From contig QJPP01001853.1 of the NCBI GenBank assembly GCA_003996215.1, positions 26,578 to 90,577 of the forward strand: a stretch of 64,000 nucleotides of DNA, read 5' to 3'. How positions within the stretch are numbered: position 1 is the stretch's first letter; every line of letters begins with the position of its first letter. Below the pieces are notes generated by a model. The model was not told the origin of the DNA. It searched no databases and worked only from the letters and a program-made list of their open reading frames with translations. The translations under genes and the position numbers were made by a program. This DNA is from Jaltomata sinuosa (Eukaryota; Streptophyta; Magnoliopsida; Solanales; Solanaceae). Below, piece after piece: positions 11,171-20,058 of the stretch.

Positions 11171-13028
11171 TCTTGTCAGTTGAAATTACCTCAATTGTAA
11201 ATGTAAAATTTTGTATATTGAGCACAAGTCTCCTTATTTCTTTTGTAGTAACTGAATCTTGTATTTTCCTTGTAAGCCACCATCTAACTTGTGTATTATC
11301 TGTTCTTACAAAAAATTTATTATAAACTATGTATGGTTCAAAGTTTAGCAAACATTTGTATAATGCAAATAGTTCTTTCCTATTTATTTCCCATTTTATT
11401 TGTGGTTCTGTATATGATACTGAGTAATATCTACAATGGTGTTCTATCTTTTTATTTTCATATTTGTATTTTAATACTCCGCCATAGCTATGATCGCTAG
11501 AGTCTGTTTCTACTATGTATGTAAATTGTTTATTTTCATCTGGAAAATATAGTTTTGGTAGCTGCCTACACATATTTTTAATTTTCCTTTGGGTTTTATC
11601 TGTATCATCAAAATGGTATTCTATGTCCTTTTTCAATTTTTTCTGTAACGGCTTTAAATTTTCTGCTAGCTTAGGTATATATTCTCGTACTTGGTTAACT
11701 AATCCTAAAAAGGATTGTAGTTTCTTTTTTGTGTCAAGTGTTTCGTTCAATCCAATTATTTTTTGTACTATATGTGTTTGCATTTTTATCCCATTTTTAT
11801 CTATTTGTATTCCTAGAAATTCTATTTGGTTTTTCATTATTTCTGTCTTTTCTTTGCTTAGGCTGATTCCTGAGATTTCTATTATATGTATAAATTTTTC
11901 TAACAATCTTATATGTTCTCCTTGTGTTCTAGAGTATAGTAATATATCGTCTATATAGACTATACAATTTTCTAGCTGGTTAAAATAGTTATCCATAAAG
12001 TGTTGATATCTACCTGGTGCATTTTTATATCCAAATGGTAATACGTTCCATTCATAGAATCCTTGTGGTACTGTAAAAGCTGTTAATTTTTTAGATTCAT
12101 CTTCTAGTTTTAGGTGGTAAAATCCTGATTTACAGTCAAATTTACTAAAATAATTGTATCCTTGTATTTGTCTTATTTTTAATATTTTATTTGGTATTGG
12201 GTAGTTATATGTTTTGATTTTTGCATTTAAATTTCTATAGTCTATGACCATCCTAGTTTTTCTTCTTTTTTGTTCACTATGTTTATTTACTATGAAAGCT
12301 GGGCTAGAATGTTTACTATTACTTTCTTGTATATAGTTCTTTTCTAGTAATTCATTAATATGCATCTTAAATTCTTCTAAATCATTGAAGTTATATTTTA
12401 AAGGTTTTTGGGTTATAATACTATTTTCTTCCATTAGTTCTATTTTAACTTTTGTTTTATGGTTTTCCCATCCTTTTAATGGTTCTTCACTATATAGTGT
12501 TTCTAATTTATCTTGTATTGTTTTTATTTTGTTTATTGAGAATATGATTAATTCTATTTTATGATCTAACTGATTTATGTTTTCTAATTTTTGGTTTATT
12601 TTTTCACTTCCTTTTATCCATTCTGTTGTTTTCCTATTTTTGTTATTAACTCTTTTTGCTCCTACTTTGTTGTTACATGGTGTTGTGAACCACCAATGCG
12701 TTTTCGTTATAGTGTGTGGATATAGTTTTTCTAAAAAGGGCATCCCTAATAACATATCTTTCGTTGTTAATTCGTAATTATATACTTCTTCTATTGTTAG
12801 TATTTTATCCCATATTTGTATTTTTATATTTTTTGCTTTATGTGTAATCATACTTCCTTCGTTATTAAATCCTGTTACTATTATTGGTGTTTTTAGCTTT
12901 TCCCATTTTTCTTCTGGTAAGCAATTATATTTAAATATATTAGCTTCTGCTCCTGTATCTATCATTGGTGTATAATATCTATTATTATATCCTTCTACTA
13001 TTATTTTTGCTAGTATATATATTTTCAT
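11121..13028 (-). CDS. EPRV1 aspartic protease-reverse transcriptase-RNase H
   Basis: An intact 635-residue frame. The retropepsin active site is DTGAE at residues 24-28. The RT follows, with DYRNLNAK, FSKFDCKSGFYHLKL and the catalytic YIDD at residues 358-361. The RNase H domain begins around residue 500 with its first acidic residue in ETDSSDHSYGG (D509) and ends with KNAIADYLSR. This is the caulimovirid polymerase, which copies pregenomic RNA in the cytoplasm. There is no integrase, separating it from the LTR elements around it. The start at 13028 is the first ATG after the movement-protein stop and leaves room for the protease. The frame has no internal stop although the movement gene beside it is broken. 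Confidence 0.9.
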   Translation of the reverse strand: MKIYILAKIIVEGYNNRYYTPMIDTGAEANIFKYNCLPEEKWEKLKTPIIVTGFNNEGSMITHKAKNIKIQIWDKILTIEEVYNYELTTKDMLLGMPFLEKLYPHTITKTHWWFTTPCNNKVGAKRVNNKNRKTTEWIKGSEKINQKLENINQLDHKIELIIFSINKIKTIQDKLETLYSEEPLKGWENHKTKVKIELMEENSIITQKPLKYNFNDLEEFKMHINELLEKNYIQESNSKHSSPAFIVNKHSEQKRRKTRMVIDYRNLNAKIKTYNYPIPNKILKIRQIQGYNYFSKFDCKSGFYHLKLEDESKKLTAFTVPQGFYEWNVLPFGYKNAPGRYQHFMDNYFNQLENCIVYIDDILLYSRTQGEHIRLLEKFIHIIEISGISLSKEKTEIMKNQIEFLGIQIDKNGIKMQTHIVQKIIGLNETLDTKKKLQSFLGLVNQVREYIPKLAENLKPLQKKLKKDIEYHFDDTDKTQRKIKNMCRQLPKLYFPDENKQFTYIVETDSSDHSYGGVLKYKYENKKIEHHCRYYSVSYTEPQIKWEINRKELFALYKCLLNFEPYIVYNKFFVRTDNTQVRWWLTRKIQDSVTTKEIRRLVLNIQNFTFTIEVISTDKNAIADYLSRQKHTGGG

Positions 13029-13043
13029 TTCATAGTTTCATTT

Positions 13044-14303
13044 TTAAACTCTTTTTATTATTATTCTCTTATTATTATGTGTTATTATTAATTGTTTATT
13101 TTCTATACTATATGGTTTCATTTTTTCTAACCATTTTATTCCTAATATTGTATTTTTTTCTTGGTGTATTTCAAATTTTATCTTTATTGGTATTCCTCCT
13201 ATAATTATTTCCTTTTTTACTATTTCTTTAGTATTTACTAATGTTTTTGGTAGGTCTGGACATGACTGGTTTTTTACTTTTATTTTATCTTCCATAACTA
13301 ATTCTTTTGTTATGTTATTTTCTTCTTGTCCTATATCTATTAATATTAAACATTTTTGTTCATTTATTACTCCCGTTATATAGTATTGTTTTAGTTCCTC
13401 TTTTTGATATTTTATTAGTCTTGTAGATGATTCTTGTATTTCTGGTTCGTAATTTATACTTGTGCTTTCATATCTTCTGCTGCCTGATATGCTTAATCTT
13501 GGTTCATAGTTTATTCTTTTAGATGTACTTAGTCTTTCTTTTACTATTTCTAAATCTTCGTCAAAATCTATCTCTTTATAACTATAGTCATTTTTGTCTA
13601 TCAGAGTAACTATCCTTTCAAAGGGTTTTCTATTTTTATCCTATTTATTTTATTTTTTGCTGTTATTTTATGTTTAGTAGTTAATACATACAAGTTTTTA
13701 CATCTTGCTGTAAATATCTTACTGCCTGGGGCTAGTTCTATTCCTGACATTTTCCAATATAATACTAAAGATTTATCTATATTGCTATCTGATACTGCTA
13801 CTGAATAATTAGCACTTATTATAAATTTAAACTTTTGGTATATTAAATTTCCTTTAACTGCACTTATTATGCTTTTTTCTATAGGTTCTATTATCCTATC
13901 GTGCTAAATATATTTCTATTGGTGTATCTATTCCTTCTCTAAAACAAGCTTTTATTAATATTTCTGTTCCTCCTAGGTGTACGTATTTTATTGGATCTCT
14001 TGCTTTTAGATCTTGTATTTCTTTATTTATGATTCTTCTGCTTATTAAGGGTATTTTAGCTTTTCCTTGTGTATATTTACAATCTATTACATGTTCTTTT
14101 TGGCTTACTACATAGTATTCTTCTTTCTGTCTTTTGAATAAATTTCTAATAATTGGTATACTAAATATTTTATCTACACTTAAGTCTAATTATTTTCCTT
14201 TTATCTGGTCAAATATGTTATAATCAAATATTATTTTTTGATCCGTAGATTCTTCGTCTAGATATTCTTCCTTTTTTATTATTTGTATTTCTTTTTCAGT
14301 CAT
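13044..14303 (-). pseudogene. EPRV1 movement protein with C-terminal protease-like domain, broken
   Basis: The start ATG at 14301-14303 overlaps the coat stop by 8 bp. Similarity to the 30K movement superfamily as used by caulimovirids is seen in YVHLGGTEILIKACFREG and a downstream LAPGSKIFTARCK segment. Movement proteins enlarge plasmodesmata for cell-to-cell spread. The reading is interrupted by an in-frame stop at 14187-14189 and by frame changes near 13903 and 13620. After a charged linker (about 13420-13600) the C-terminal part (about 13044-13400) looks like a retropepsin fold with LILIDIGQE at the expected active-site position and TILGIKWLEK near the end. This is distinct from the real protease in the next ORF. 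Confidence 0.75.
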
Positions 14304-16032
14304 TATCTGTTTCACTTTCTTCTTCTGATATTTCATATATACTATCATCGCTATTTAGCTCATAGTCTATGTATTCTATTTGCATATATTTTTCGTCTTC
14401 TTCGAATATTATCTCTGATATTTGTTTTCTTTGCGGGTTTCTTGGTAATCTACAATTTTTGGCTATATGTCCTAATTTTCCACAGTTATAACATGTACAT
14501 TCTGTTAACTTTCGCTTTGGTCTATATGGGCTTTTTGTTTTATAGTTCTTTACATAATACTTCCTCTTTGGGTTTATATTTCTATACTTAGATTTATATT
14601 TTTTATATCTCTTATTTCTTGAGTATGGATTTTTATAATAATTGATTCCATCTTTACACCCGAATTTAGGTGCCACTTTATTGTTACAACATACTAGATT
14701 CTTTATTAAAGTTTTTTCTATTTGTAGTTTTTCTCTATATTCTTCACAAGTATTAGAATACCAGTGGTGTAAATATTTTATTCTAGATCCTAATGTATCT
14801 GTTAGTCCTGCTTCTTTCCAATTTTTTATTATTCTTGAACTAAATGGTTTAGGTAATTTTGTAAAATATAACTGTCTGATTTCCTTACTTTCTTCTGTAT
14901 TATATGATCCTTTGTAATAATATTCTTTAAATGCACATGTATACTCGTCTATATAACACATATTACATATTTCTAATTTTGTCATTAAATTTCTATTTAT
15001 GATTTTTTCTTTATTTTGTTCTTCATATTCCGTCGTCGTACTACTAAATTCGTTTCTTATTGCTGTTTCATATTTTTGTAGTATCTCCATCGATGTTGTC
15101 GCTTTTTCGCCGCTCATGTTTTTATTATTTCTTAATGTATTTATACTTTCTTTTGTTAGATTTAGTAACCATAATTTTGTTGTTCCTATTAATGTTCTTT
15201 CTATGTATCCTGGTACTTCTGCCATTGCTATTTTGTTGTCTATTAATTGTTTTGCTATATATCTCATCCATAATTGGATAATTTTATTTGTGTCTGTCAC
15301 ACAATCTAGATCTAAGAAGTTATATTGTTCTACTGTTGGAGTTGGTGTCCATTTCTCATTATATCGTTTTTTCCATATATTATCCTGTCTATCCGAGTTT
15401 TCGTAACTCCTTGTATAGTATTTTGGACCTGGTTTATGGTCTCTTTTTTCTGATGTGCTGGGTTTTTCTTCTACTTTACTCATGTTTATTTCTATTTTTT
15501 CATCATTTTCCATATCTTTTAGTAATTCAGTATATGTTTCGCTTGCTTCTGAATTTTGTTCTTCATTAGTTTCATTTATTTCATCTATTCTTAATTCTGG
15601 TAAATTATGCTCTTCGTTATCTTCTTTTAGTTGTAATTTTTCTTTAAATGATCTTATTTCATTTTGTAATTTTTCTTCTTGTTCTTTTTCTTTTTGTCTA
15701 TTTTCATATATTTCTTTTAATATTGCTAGTTCTTTTTCTAATTCTTGTATTTTTGTATTTTTAATATTTTCTATTTTTTGTACTTCTATTTTTACTTCTT
15801 GTTTTATTTTATTTATTTCATTCTTTCTGTCTATTTTTTCGTTTTCTTTCATTATTCTTACCATGGCTGTTAGGCTATCTTCTAATTTAGCTGATTCTCT
15901 TTCTAGCATTAGGTTCATGGTTTCTCCTATTTTCTTATATCTTCTTCCTAGATTAGAAAATACTATTTTTATTTTTATTCCTTCTAGATTTTCGAAGGTT
16001 TTTTCTTCTATTACATATTCTTCCTTATTCAT
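14296..16032 (-). CDS. EPRV1 coat protein
   Basis: An intact 578-residue frame. The N-terminal 200 residues are rich in Glu and Lys with coiled-coil potential and carry acidic stretches, as in other pararetroviral coat precursors. The central part has the WMRYIAKQL...TTKLWLLNL type of capsid core. A basic region (KRYKKYKSKYRN) precedes a CCHC zinc knuckle, CYNCGKLGHIAKNC, at residues 514-527, followed by a very acidic tail. The arrangement is the standard one for Caulimoviridae capsid proteins. It starts directly after the stop of the small ORF upstream (TAAATG) and overlaps the movement ORF by 8 bp. Confidence 0.85.
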   Translation of the reverse strand: MNKEEYVIEEKTFENLEGIKIKIVFSNLGRRYKKIGETMNLMLERESAKLEDSLTAMVRIMKENEKIDRKNEINKIKQEVKIEVQKIENIKNTKIQELEKELAILKEIYENRQKEKEQEEKLQNEIRSFKEKLQLKEDNEEHNLPELRIDEINETNEEQNSEASETYTELLKDMENDEKIEINMSKVEEKPSTSEKRDHKPGPKYYTRSYENSDRQDNIWKKRYNEKWTPTPTVEQYNFLDLDCVTDTNKIIQLWMRYIAKQLIDNKIAMAEVPGYIERTLIGTTKLWLLNLTKESINTLRNNKNMSGEKATTSMEILQKYETAIRNEFSSTTTEYEEQNKEKIINRNLMTKLEICNMCYIDEYTCAFKEYYYKGSYNTEESKEIRQLYFTKLPKPFSSRIIKNWKEAGLTDTLGSRIKYLHHWYSNTCEEYREKLQIEKTLIKNLVCCNNKVAPKFGCKDGINYYKNPYSRNKRYKKYKSKYRNINPKRKYYVKNYKTKSPYRPKRKLTECTCYNCGKLGHIAKNCRLPRNPQRKQISEIIFEEDEKYMQIEYIDYELNSDDSIYEISEEESETDND

Positions 16033-16227
16033 TTATAATTTATTTTGTAATTTATATGTTAGTTTTTGTAATTCTATGTATAGGTAGAATATCTCCTTTC
16101 TTTGTGCCAATATTGATCTATGGCATACTCCTGCAAATATGTTTTCACTAAGTCTTTGTTCTCTATGTGTAATTTCTTGTCTTGTTTGTTTAATCATTTC
16201 TGTTAGTTCTTCCTCGTGTTTATTCAT
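16033..16227 (-). CDS. EPRV1 small ORF D (64 aa), unknown
   Basis: A charged, probably helical protein (EELTEMIKQTRQEI). Its ATG lies inside the last codons of ORF C (8-bp overlap), and its stop touches the coat ATG. I do not recognise it. The tight head-to-tail packing, matching the other genes of this virus, is the main evidence that it is real. Confidence 0.55.
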   Translation of the reverse strand: MNKHEEELTEMIKQTRQEITHREQRLSENIFAGVCHRSILAQRKEIFYLYIELQKLTYKLQNKL

Positions 16228-16444
16228 TAAATGTTTTAGTATAATATTCCTTTTTAAAAGGAATTACTCTTTGTTTCTTTAAGTATTTTATATATTTGTA
16301 TTCCATTTTGGATATGATATCTATTAATTCATTTAATTTATTGTTATCGTTCTTTGTAATACTAAGTTGTTTATAATCCGGATATAAATTTTTTAATTTC
16401 CTTTTCAATTTTCTTATCTTTTTTGTATATTTCAGATCATTCAT
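16220..16444 (-). CDS. EPRV1 small ORF C (74 aa), unknown
   Basis: Very lysine-rich (KKIRKLKRKLKNLYPDYKQ), with helical potential. It overlaps ORF B by the four bases ATGA and ORF D by 8 bp. No family is recognised; a nucleic-acid-binding role would be guesswork from charge alone. Confidence 0.55.
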   Translation of the reverse strand: MNDLKYTKKIRKLKRKLKNLYPDYKQLSITKNDNNKLNELIDIISKMEYKYIKYLKKQRVIPFKKEYYTKTFNE

Positions 16445-16677
16445 ATTTTCTTGTAAAAATTTTCCAATAGTGGGGTTAGTCTGGTTATTTCTCTTACATT
16501 TTCCAAAATATATTCTAGATATACTATATCTTGGGTTCTTTGGTATTTTTCTATATTTTCTTTTATCAAGTTTCCTAGTAGGGTTATATCTATCTTAGTT
16601 TTGTACCAATATCTTAAGTATTCGTAATTTATCATTAATCTGAATATGTTATTTCTAGATCTGAATATATTTCCCAA
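16441..16677 (-). CDS. EPRV1 small ORF B (78 aa), unknown
   Basis: A tyrosine- and basic-residue-rich small protein (INYEYLRYWYKTKID near the N-terminus). It overlaps ORF A by 43 bp in another frame and ORF C by four bases. No family is recognised. ORFs A and B could also be one gene split by a frameshift, since they are the only pair with a long overlap. Confidence 0.5.
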   Translation of the reverse strand: MGNIFRSRNNIFRLMINYEYLRYWYKTKIDITLLGNLIKENIEKYQRTQDIVYLEYILENVREITRLTPLLENFYKKI

Positions 16678-16847
16678 TCGTCATCTATGTTTAAATTTTC
16701 TAGAAGATCTATCCCGTACCATTCTGATTTTTCATTAAATATTTTTTCCCATATAATTCTTTTTAACTCTATTATCCTTATGTCTTTTAGTGCATATAAG
16801 ACTAATGTTTTATAATTTTTTATCGCTTCTTCATGTAAACTAGTCAT
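16635..16847 (-). CDS. EPRV1 small ORF A (70 aa), unknown
   Basis: The first ORF of the tiled series, behind a leader of about 450 nt after the primer site. The sequence is acidic in the C-terminal half (ENLNIDDDWEIYSDLE). No family is recognised. Confidence 0.5.
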   Translation of the reverse strand: MTSLHEEAIKNYKTLVLYALKDIRIIELKRIIWEKIFNEKSEWYGIDLLENLNIDDDWEIYSDLEITYSD

Positions 16848-17293
16848 TTTTATGATGCTTTTTTCTCAATTATTCCCTCTAATCATATTTTATGATAGTA
16901 TACTTTTTATATAAGCTTACTATAAACTGGATTATTCTTGGACCATGTTTATTCGTCACTACTGGTATTGTACTCGGCATGATACTCTTCTTCTTTAAAC
17001 AACATTTCTCATACTATCGGTACTCCCTAACACGGCTTCTTGCCTCAACGGTTTCCCTCTCATGATAGTACTATTCTTAGAAGTTTTCTCTCCTTTCCAT
17101 ACTTACCAGCAAACTATGTAACATGCTATGAATAATTCCAATATATAGTAACAAATATAAAATTTATTCTATCATAATTATGATTATCAGGAATATGTGA
17201 GTTTAGCTATGCATATTCATATGACAGTATACCTGCTCGATATTTTCCTCGTTGGAGTTAGCTTTTGCCATGATGATTACTTTTTTTTATCTA
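16848..17293 (-). promoter_or_regulatory. EPRV1 leader between primer site and first ORF
   Basis: About 450 nt without a gene. Caulimovirid leaders of this length usually carry short upstream ORFs and a large hairpin that ribosomes bypass. Short ATG-initiated frames are present, but I could not establish a hairpin by eye. Confidence 0.35.
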
Positions 17294-17305
17294 GCTCTGA
17301 TACCA
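17294..17305 (-). promoter_or_regulatory. EPRV1 tRNA-Met primer-binding site
   Basis: The minus strand reads TGGTATCAGAGC, complementary to the initiator tRNA-Met 3' end. It is the primer site for minus-strand DNA synthesis and the conventional origin of numbering in Caulimoviridae genomes. It follows the promoter region and precedes all viral ORFs, as expected. Confidence 0.85.
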
Positions 17306-17374
17306 AACTTGTGCGGAATGCAGAAAGTATTAGAGAGAGAGAAGTAGAGAGTAAGTGATGGAAGTAAGTGATGG

Positions 17375-17557
17375 TTTATTTATGTTCAAAAGACTTCTTT
17401 ATATAGAAGTCGGATAGTAACTTGCCCTTTACTATTTATTGGCCTTTACTATTCATATGGCCGACATACTATTCATATGGCCGGCATACTATTCATATGG
17501 CCGACATACTATTTTACTACTATTCATATGGCTGACATACTATTCATATGGCCGACA
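17375..17557 (-). promoter_or_regulatory. EPRV1 promoter: TATA box and five 20-bp upstream repeats
   Basis: On the minus strand TATATAAA lies at 17405-17398. Upstream of it, five copies of a 20-bp unit containing ATTCATATGGCCGACA on the plus strand occupy 17447-17466, 17467-17486, 17487-17506, 17518-17537 and 17538-17557, with an 11-bp partial unit before the fourth. An AATAAA motif sits at 17380-17375 just downstream of the TATA box. Upstream tandem elements plus a TATA box are typical of pararetroviral 35S-type promoters; activity is not shown by sequence. Confidence 0.6.
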
Positions 17558-17563
17558 CACTTT

Positions 17564-18150
17564 TCCAAGACACCCAAAGAAGCTTGGGACACGCTGGTGA
17601 TAATCTTTATGAAGAAGAATGATGCGAGATTACAAAGGCTTGAAAATGAGCTTTTGTCGATCTCAGCAAATTATGAAGATCAGTCAATACTTCTCAAAGG
17701 TAAAATCTTTATTTAATGAAATATCAAAATTAGATCCAGAGAATGCTATCACAGAAATAAGGATGAGGATAATCATTATTTATGGTCTAAGATCGAAGTA
17801 TATAGGCATAATTACTGCCACACGGGGATGGGCCAAAGAACCAACTTTATCTGAGTTGGAAAATCTGTTGGTGAATGAAGAAGACTTAGAGAAGCCATTA
17901 TCAAGTCTCTCTATAAAAAATGAAGATAAGACATTTTTAAGCAAAAGACAAGACTATCGAAAAAGGAATGAAGAGAGAAGCTCACAGTCAGGGAGAGACC
18001 AGAAGATTCAACCTCAAAGAAGTCAACGATATAATAAGCAGGCAAACCACAGTTTCCATAAATGAAAAATGGAGAAATTTTATAACCGTGGAAAGAAAGG
18101 ACACTACACCAGAGACTGCTGATATAAAAAAGCTGAAGTTAACGTCGCTA
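17564..18150 (+). pseudogene. Copia gag, C-terminal part with zinc knuckle
   Basis: Gag resumes with TPKEAWDTLVIIFMKKNDARLQ and continues, after a frame change near 17700, through KVKSLFNEISKLDPENAI and GLRSKYIGIITATRGW (the UBN2 Gag core) to a basic tail. A stop at 18063-18065 is followed in another frame by a knuckle-like FYNRGKKGHYTRDC, in which the first cysteines are lost. A frame beginning at 17477 starts inside the viral repeats and is a chimera created by the insertion. Confidence 0.75.
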
Positions 18151-19830
18151 TTTCTACCCAAAACAAGAACGATGAAGAAGAAGCTTGAGATTTTGAGACT
18201 TCTTATGCAGTTGAAGAAACCAATCAACGGGAAGTGCTTGTGACCTTTCACTCTAACGAAGAACATGAGCTTGCACTTGAAATTATAAGTGATAAACTAG
18301 TCAATTATGAATATGATTGGATCGTTGATTCAGGATGCTCCAATCACATGACTGGCGATGAGAAAAAGCTTATCAATATGAGCGACTACAAAGGCGATCG
18401 AGTAGTGGTGACTGCAAATAATTCAAAAATGTCAATAACTCATATTGGTAAGATGGTATTTGTGCCTCATCACAGCTCGAGACAAGTGAAACTTCAGAAT
18501 GTCTACGATGTCCCAGGTATGAAGAAGAACTTATTATCTGTATCGCAACTAACAAATTTCAAAAATTATGTCTTGTTTAACCTAAATGACGTAAAAATAT
18601 ATAGAAACTTGAAAGTTAAAAGCACACCGATCATGGAGGAAAGAAGAATAGAGTCAACCTATGTCATGTCAGCCGAGACAACTTATGTTGAGAAAACTCG
18701 AATTAATAAAATAGCTAATCTATGGCATGCACGTCTTGGGCATGTGAGCTACAACAAACTCAAAATTATGATGCAACAGTCAAAATTAAAAGGTCTTCCC
18801 CAACTTGAGATTAGAGAAGACATTATATATGTTGGATGCCAATATTGGAAAGAACATCAACTTCCCTACGGAGAATCAAAGTATCAAGCCAAGGAGCCAC
18901 TGGAGCTGGTGCACTCAGACGTGTTTGGACCAGTGAAGAAACCCTCCATCAGTGGTTACGGTTACATGGTAACATGTATTAATGACTTCTCAAGGTAAGT
19001 ATGGATTTACTTTTTAAAGAAAAAGTCTGAAATATTTGAGAAGTTTAAAGAGTTCCAACATATTGTGGGGAATGATATTGGAAGGAAAATCATATATCTT
19101 CGTACGGACAATGGGGAGAATACACATCATGTGAGTTTAATGACTATCTTAAAGAGAAGATGATAAGGCGACAGTTGACTTGGTCAAATACGCCTAAAAA
19201 TGGAGTAGTTGAAAGAAGAAATAGACATTTGGCAGAGATATGCAGAAGTATGTTGCATAGTATGAATGTACCAGCAAGGTTTTGGGCAGAATGCATGAAG
19301 ACTGTTGTCCACATCACCAACAGACTGCCACAAACGAGATTGAGATTCATCTCACCATTCGAGAAACTCAAGAAGATGATACCTACTGTAAGTCACTTTT
19401 GAGTATTTGGTTGTGTGTTCTATGTGTTCGTACCTGATCACCTCTGCAACAAGTTTGATAAAAAGGTTGTTCATTATATCGTTATCGGCTACAACAAACA
19501 AAGAAAGGGATGGAGGTATTGCGATCCTACCACCAATCGGACATATATGTCAAGAAATGCGATATTTGATGAAGCATCATCATGGTGGCCCAAAGAAGTT
19601 TCCTTACCATACTCAATAGCTCTTGAGCAGAAACTGCAAGATAAGCTCAACGAAGAAGAACAAGGGAACAAGACAGAGACTAACCAAGAGACAAGAGGAG
19701 AACCTAAATCATCTACACCAGAGGTATCTCCACAAAAGGAAAAGAAGATATCATGGCAAATGGAAGTGTGTGAAACTCCAGACGTGTTGCAAGAAGAAGT
19801 TCAAGAAGCACCACAATCGAAACTATGAAG
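18151..19830 (+). pseudogene. Copia protease and integrase, broken
   Basis: The protease active-site region reads WIVDSGCSNHMTG (D-S-G) with LLSVSQL downstream. The integrase zinc domain LWHARLGHVSYNKL follows; its CC half reads VGCQYWKEHQ, so one zinc cysteine is missing. The core has HSDVFGP, then a stop at 18996-18998, YLRTDNGE, and PKNGVVERRNRHL with the catalytic Glu. The linker and C-terminal domain continue in shifted frames (19160-19402, 19415-19828) with WAECMKTVVHITNRLP and YNKQRKGWRYCDP. Several stops and frame changes make it inactive. Confidence 0.85.
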
Positions 19831-20050
19831 GTCCACACGACTGAGACGTCCAAACACCAAGTATACAGATGCATCATTAGCAAAGGTGGTCAATATTAAA
19901 GAGACTACTACGTTTGAAGAAGCGTCAAAGAGAAGGAAATGGAGTAATCCGGTGGATATTGAGATTCTCAAAGGGCATGAACGTCATGATGCTTGCAGAG
20001 TTTCAAAAATCGCTAACAACGGACACAAGGAACAAATTAAATTAGTTTTG
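19831..20050 (+). pseudogene. Copia pol remnant; RT and RNase H missing
   Basis: After the integrase tail (RSTRLRRPNTKY) only about 200 bp remain before the polypurine tract. Copia RT and RNase H normally occupy about 1.8 kb here. None of their motifs (YVDD, ADWAG) is present, so the element lost the whole RT block and could move only in trans. Confidence 0.75.
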
Positions 20051-20058
20051 AGGGGGAG
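20051..20058 (+). promoter_or_regulatory. Copia polypurine tract
   Basis: AGGGGGAG immediately precedes the TG of the 3' LTR, the plus-strand priming site. Confidence 0.8.

Larger units (their letters stand above)
10190..17560 (-). mobile_element. Endogenous pararetrovirus 1 (cavemo/solendovirus-like), near complete
   Basis: This is about 7.4 kb of Caulimoviridae DNA read on the minus strand. In transcription order it has 20-bp repeats and a TATA box, a tRNA-Met primer site, four short ORFs, coat protein with zinc knuckle, movement protein, protease-RT-RNase H, and transactivator. Most genes overlap or nearly abut, as in living pararetroviruses. Coat upstream of movement protein, with a separate protease-RT ORF and a transactivator ORF, resembles the cavemovirus/solendovirus group, which includes tobacco vein clearing-type EPRVs known in Solanaceae. 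The linear copy is opened in the intergenic region between transactivator and promoter. Three genes are still open; the movement frame is broken. I see no LTRs or integrase, in keeping with accidental integration. Confidence 0.85.

Noticed and set aside
15455..16087. 210-codon plus-strand frame, serine/phenylalanine-rich
   Set aside because: Antisense shadow of the Glu/Lys-rich viral coat gene; composition is explained by the complement.
17294..17305. Primer sites taken as tRNA genes
   Set aside because: Only 12 bases match initiator tRNA-Met; there is no cloverleaf around this or the other primer sites at 9857, 57498 and 60263.
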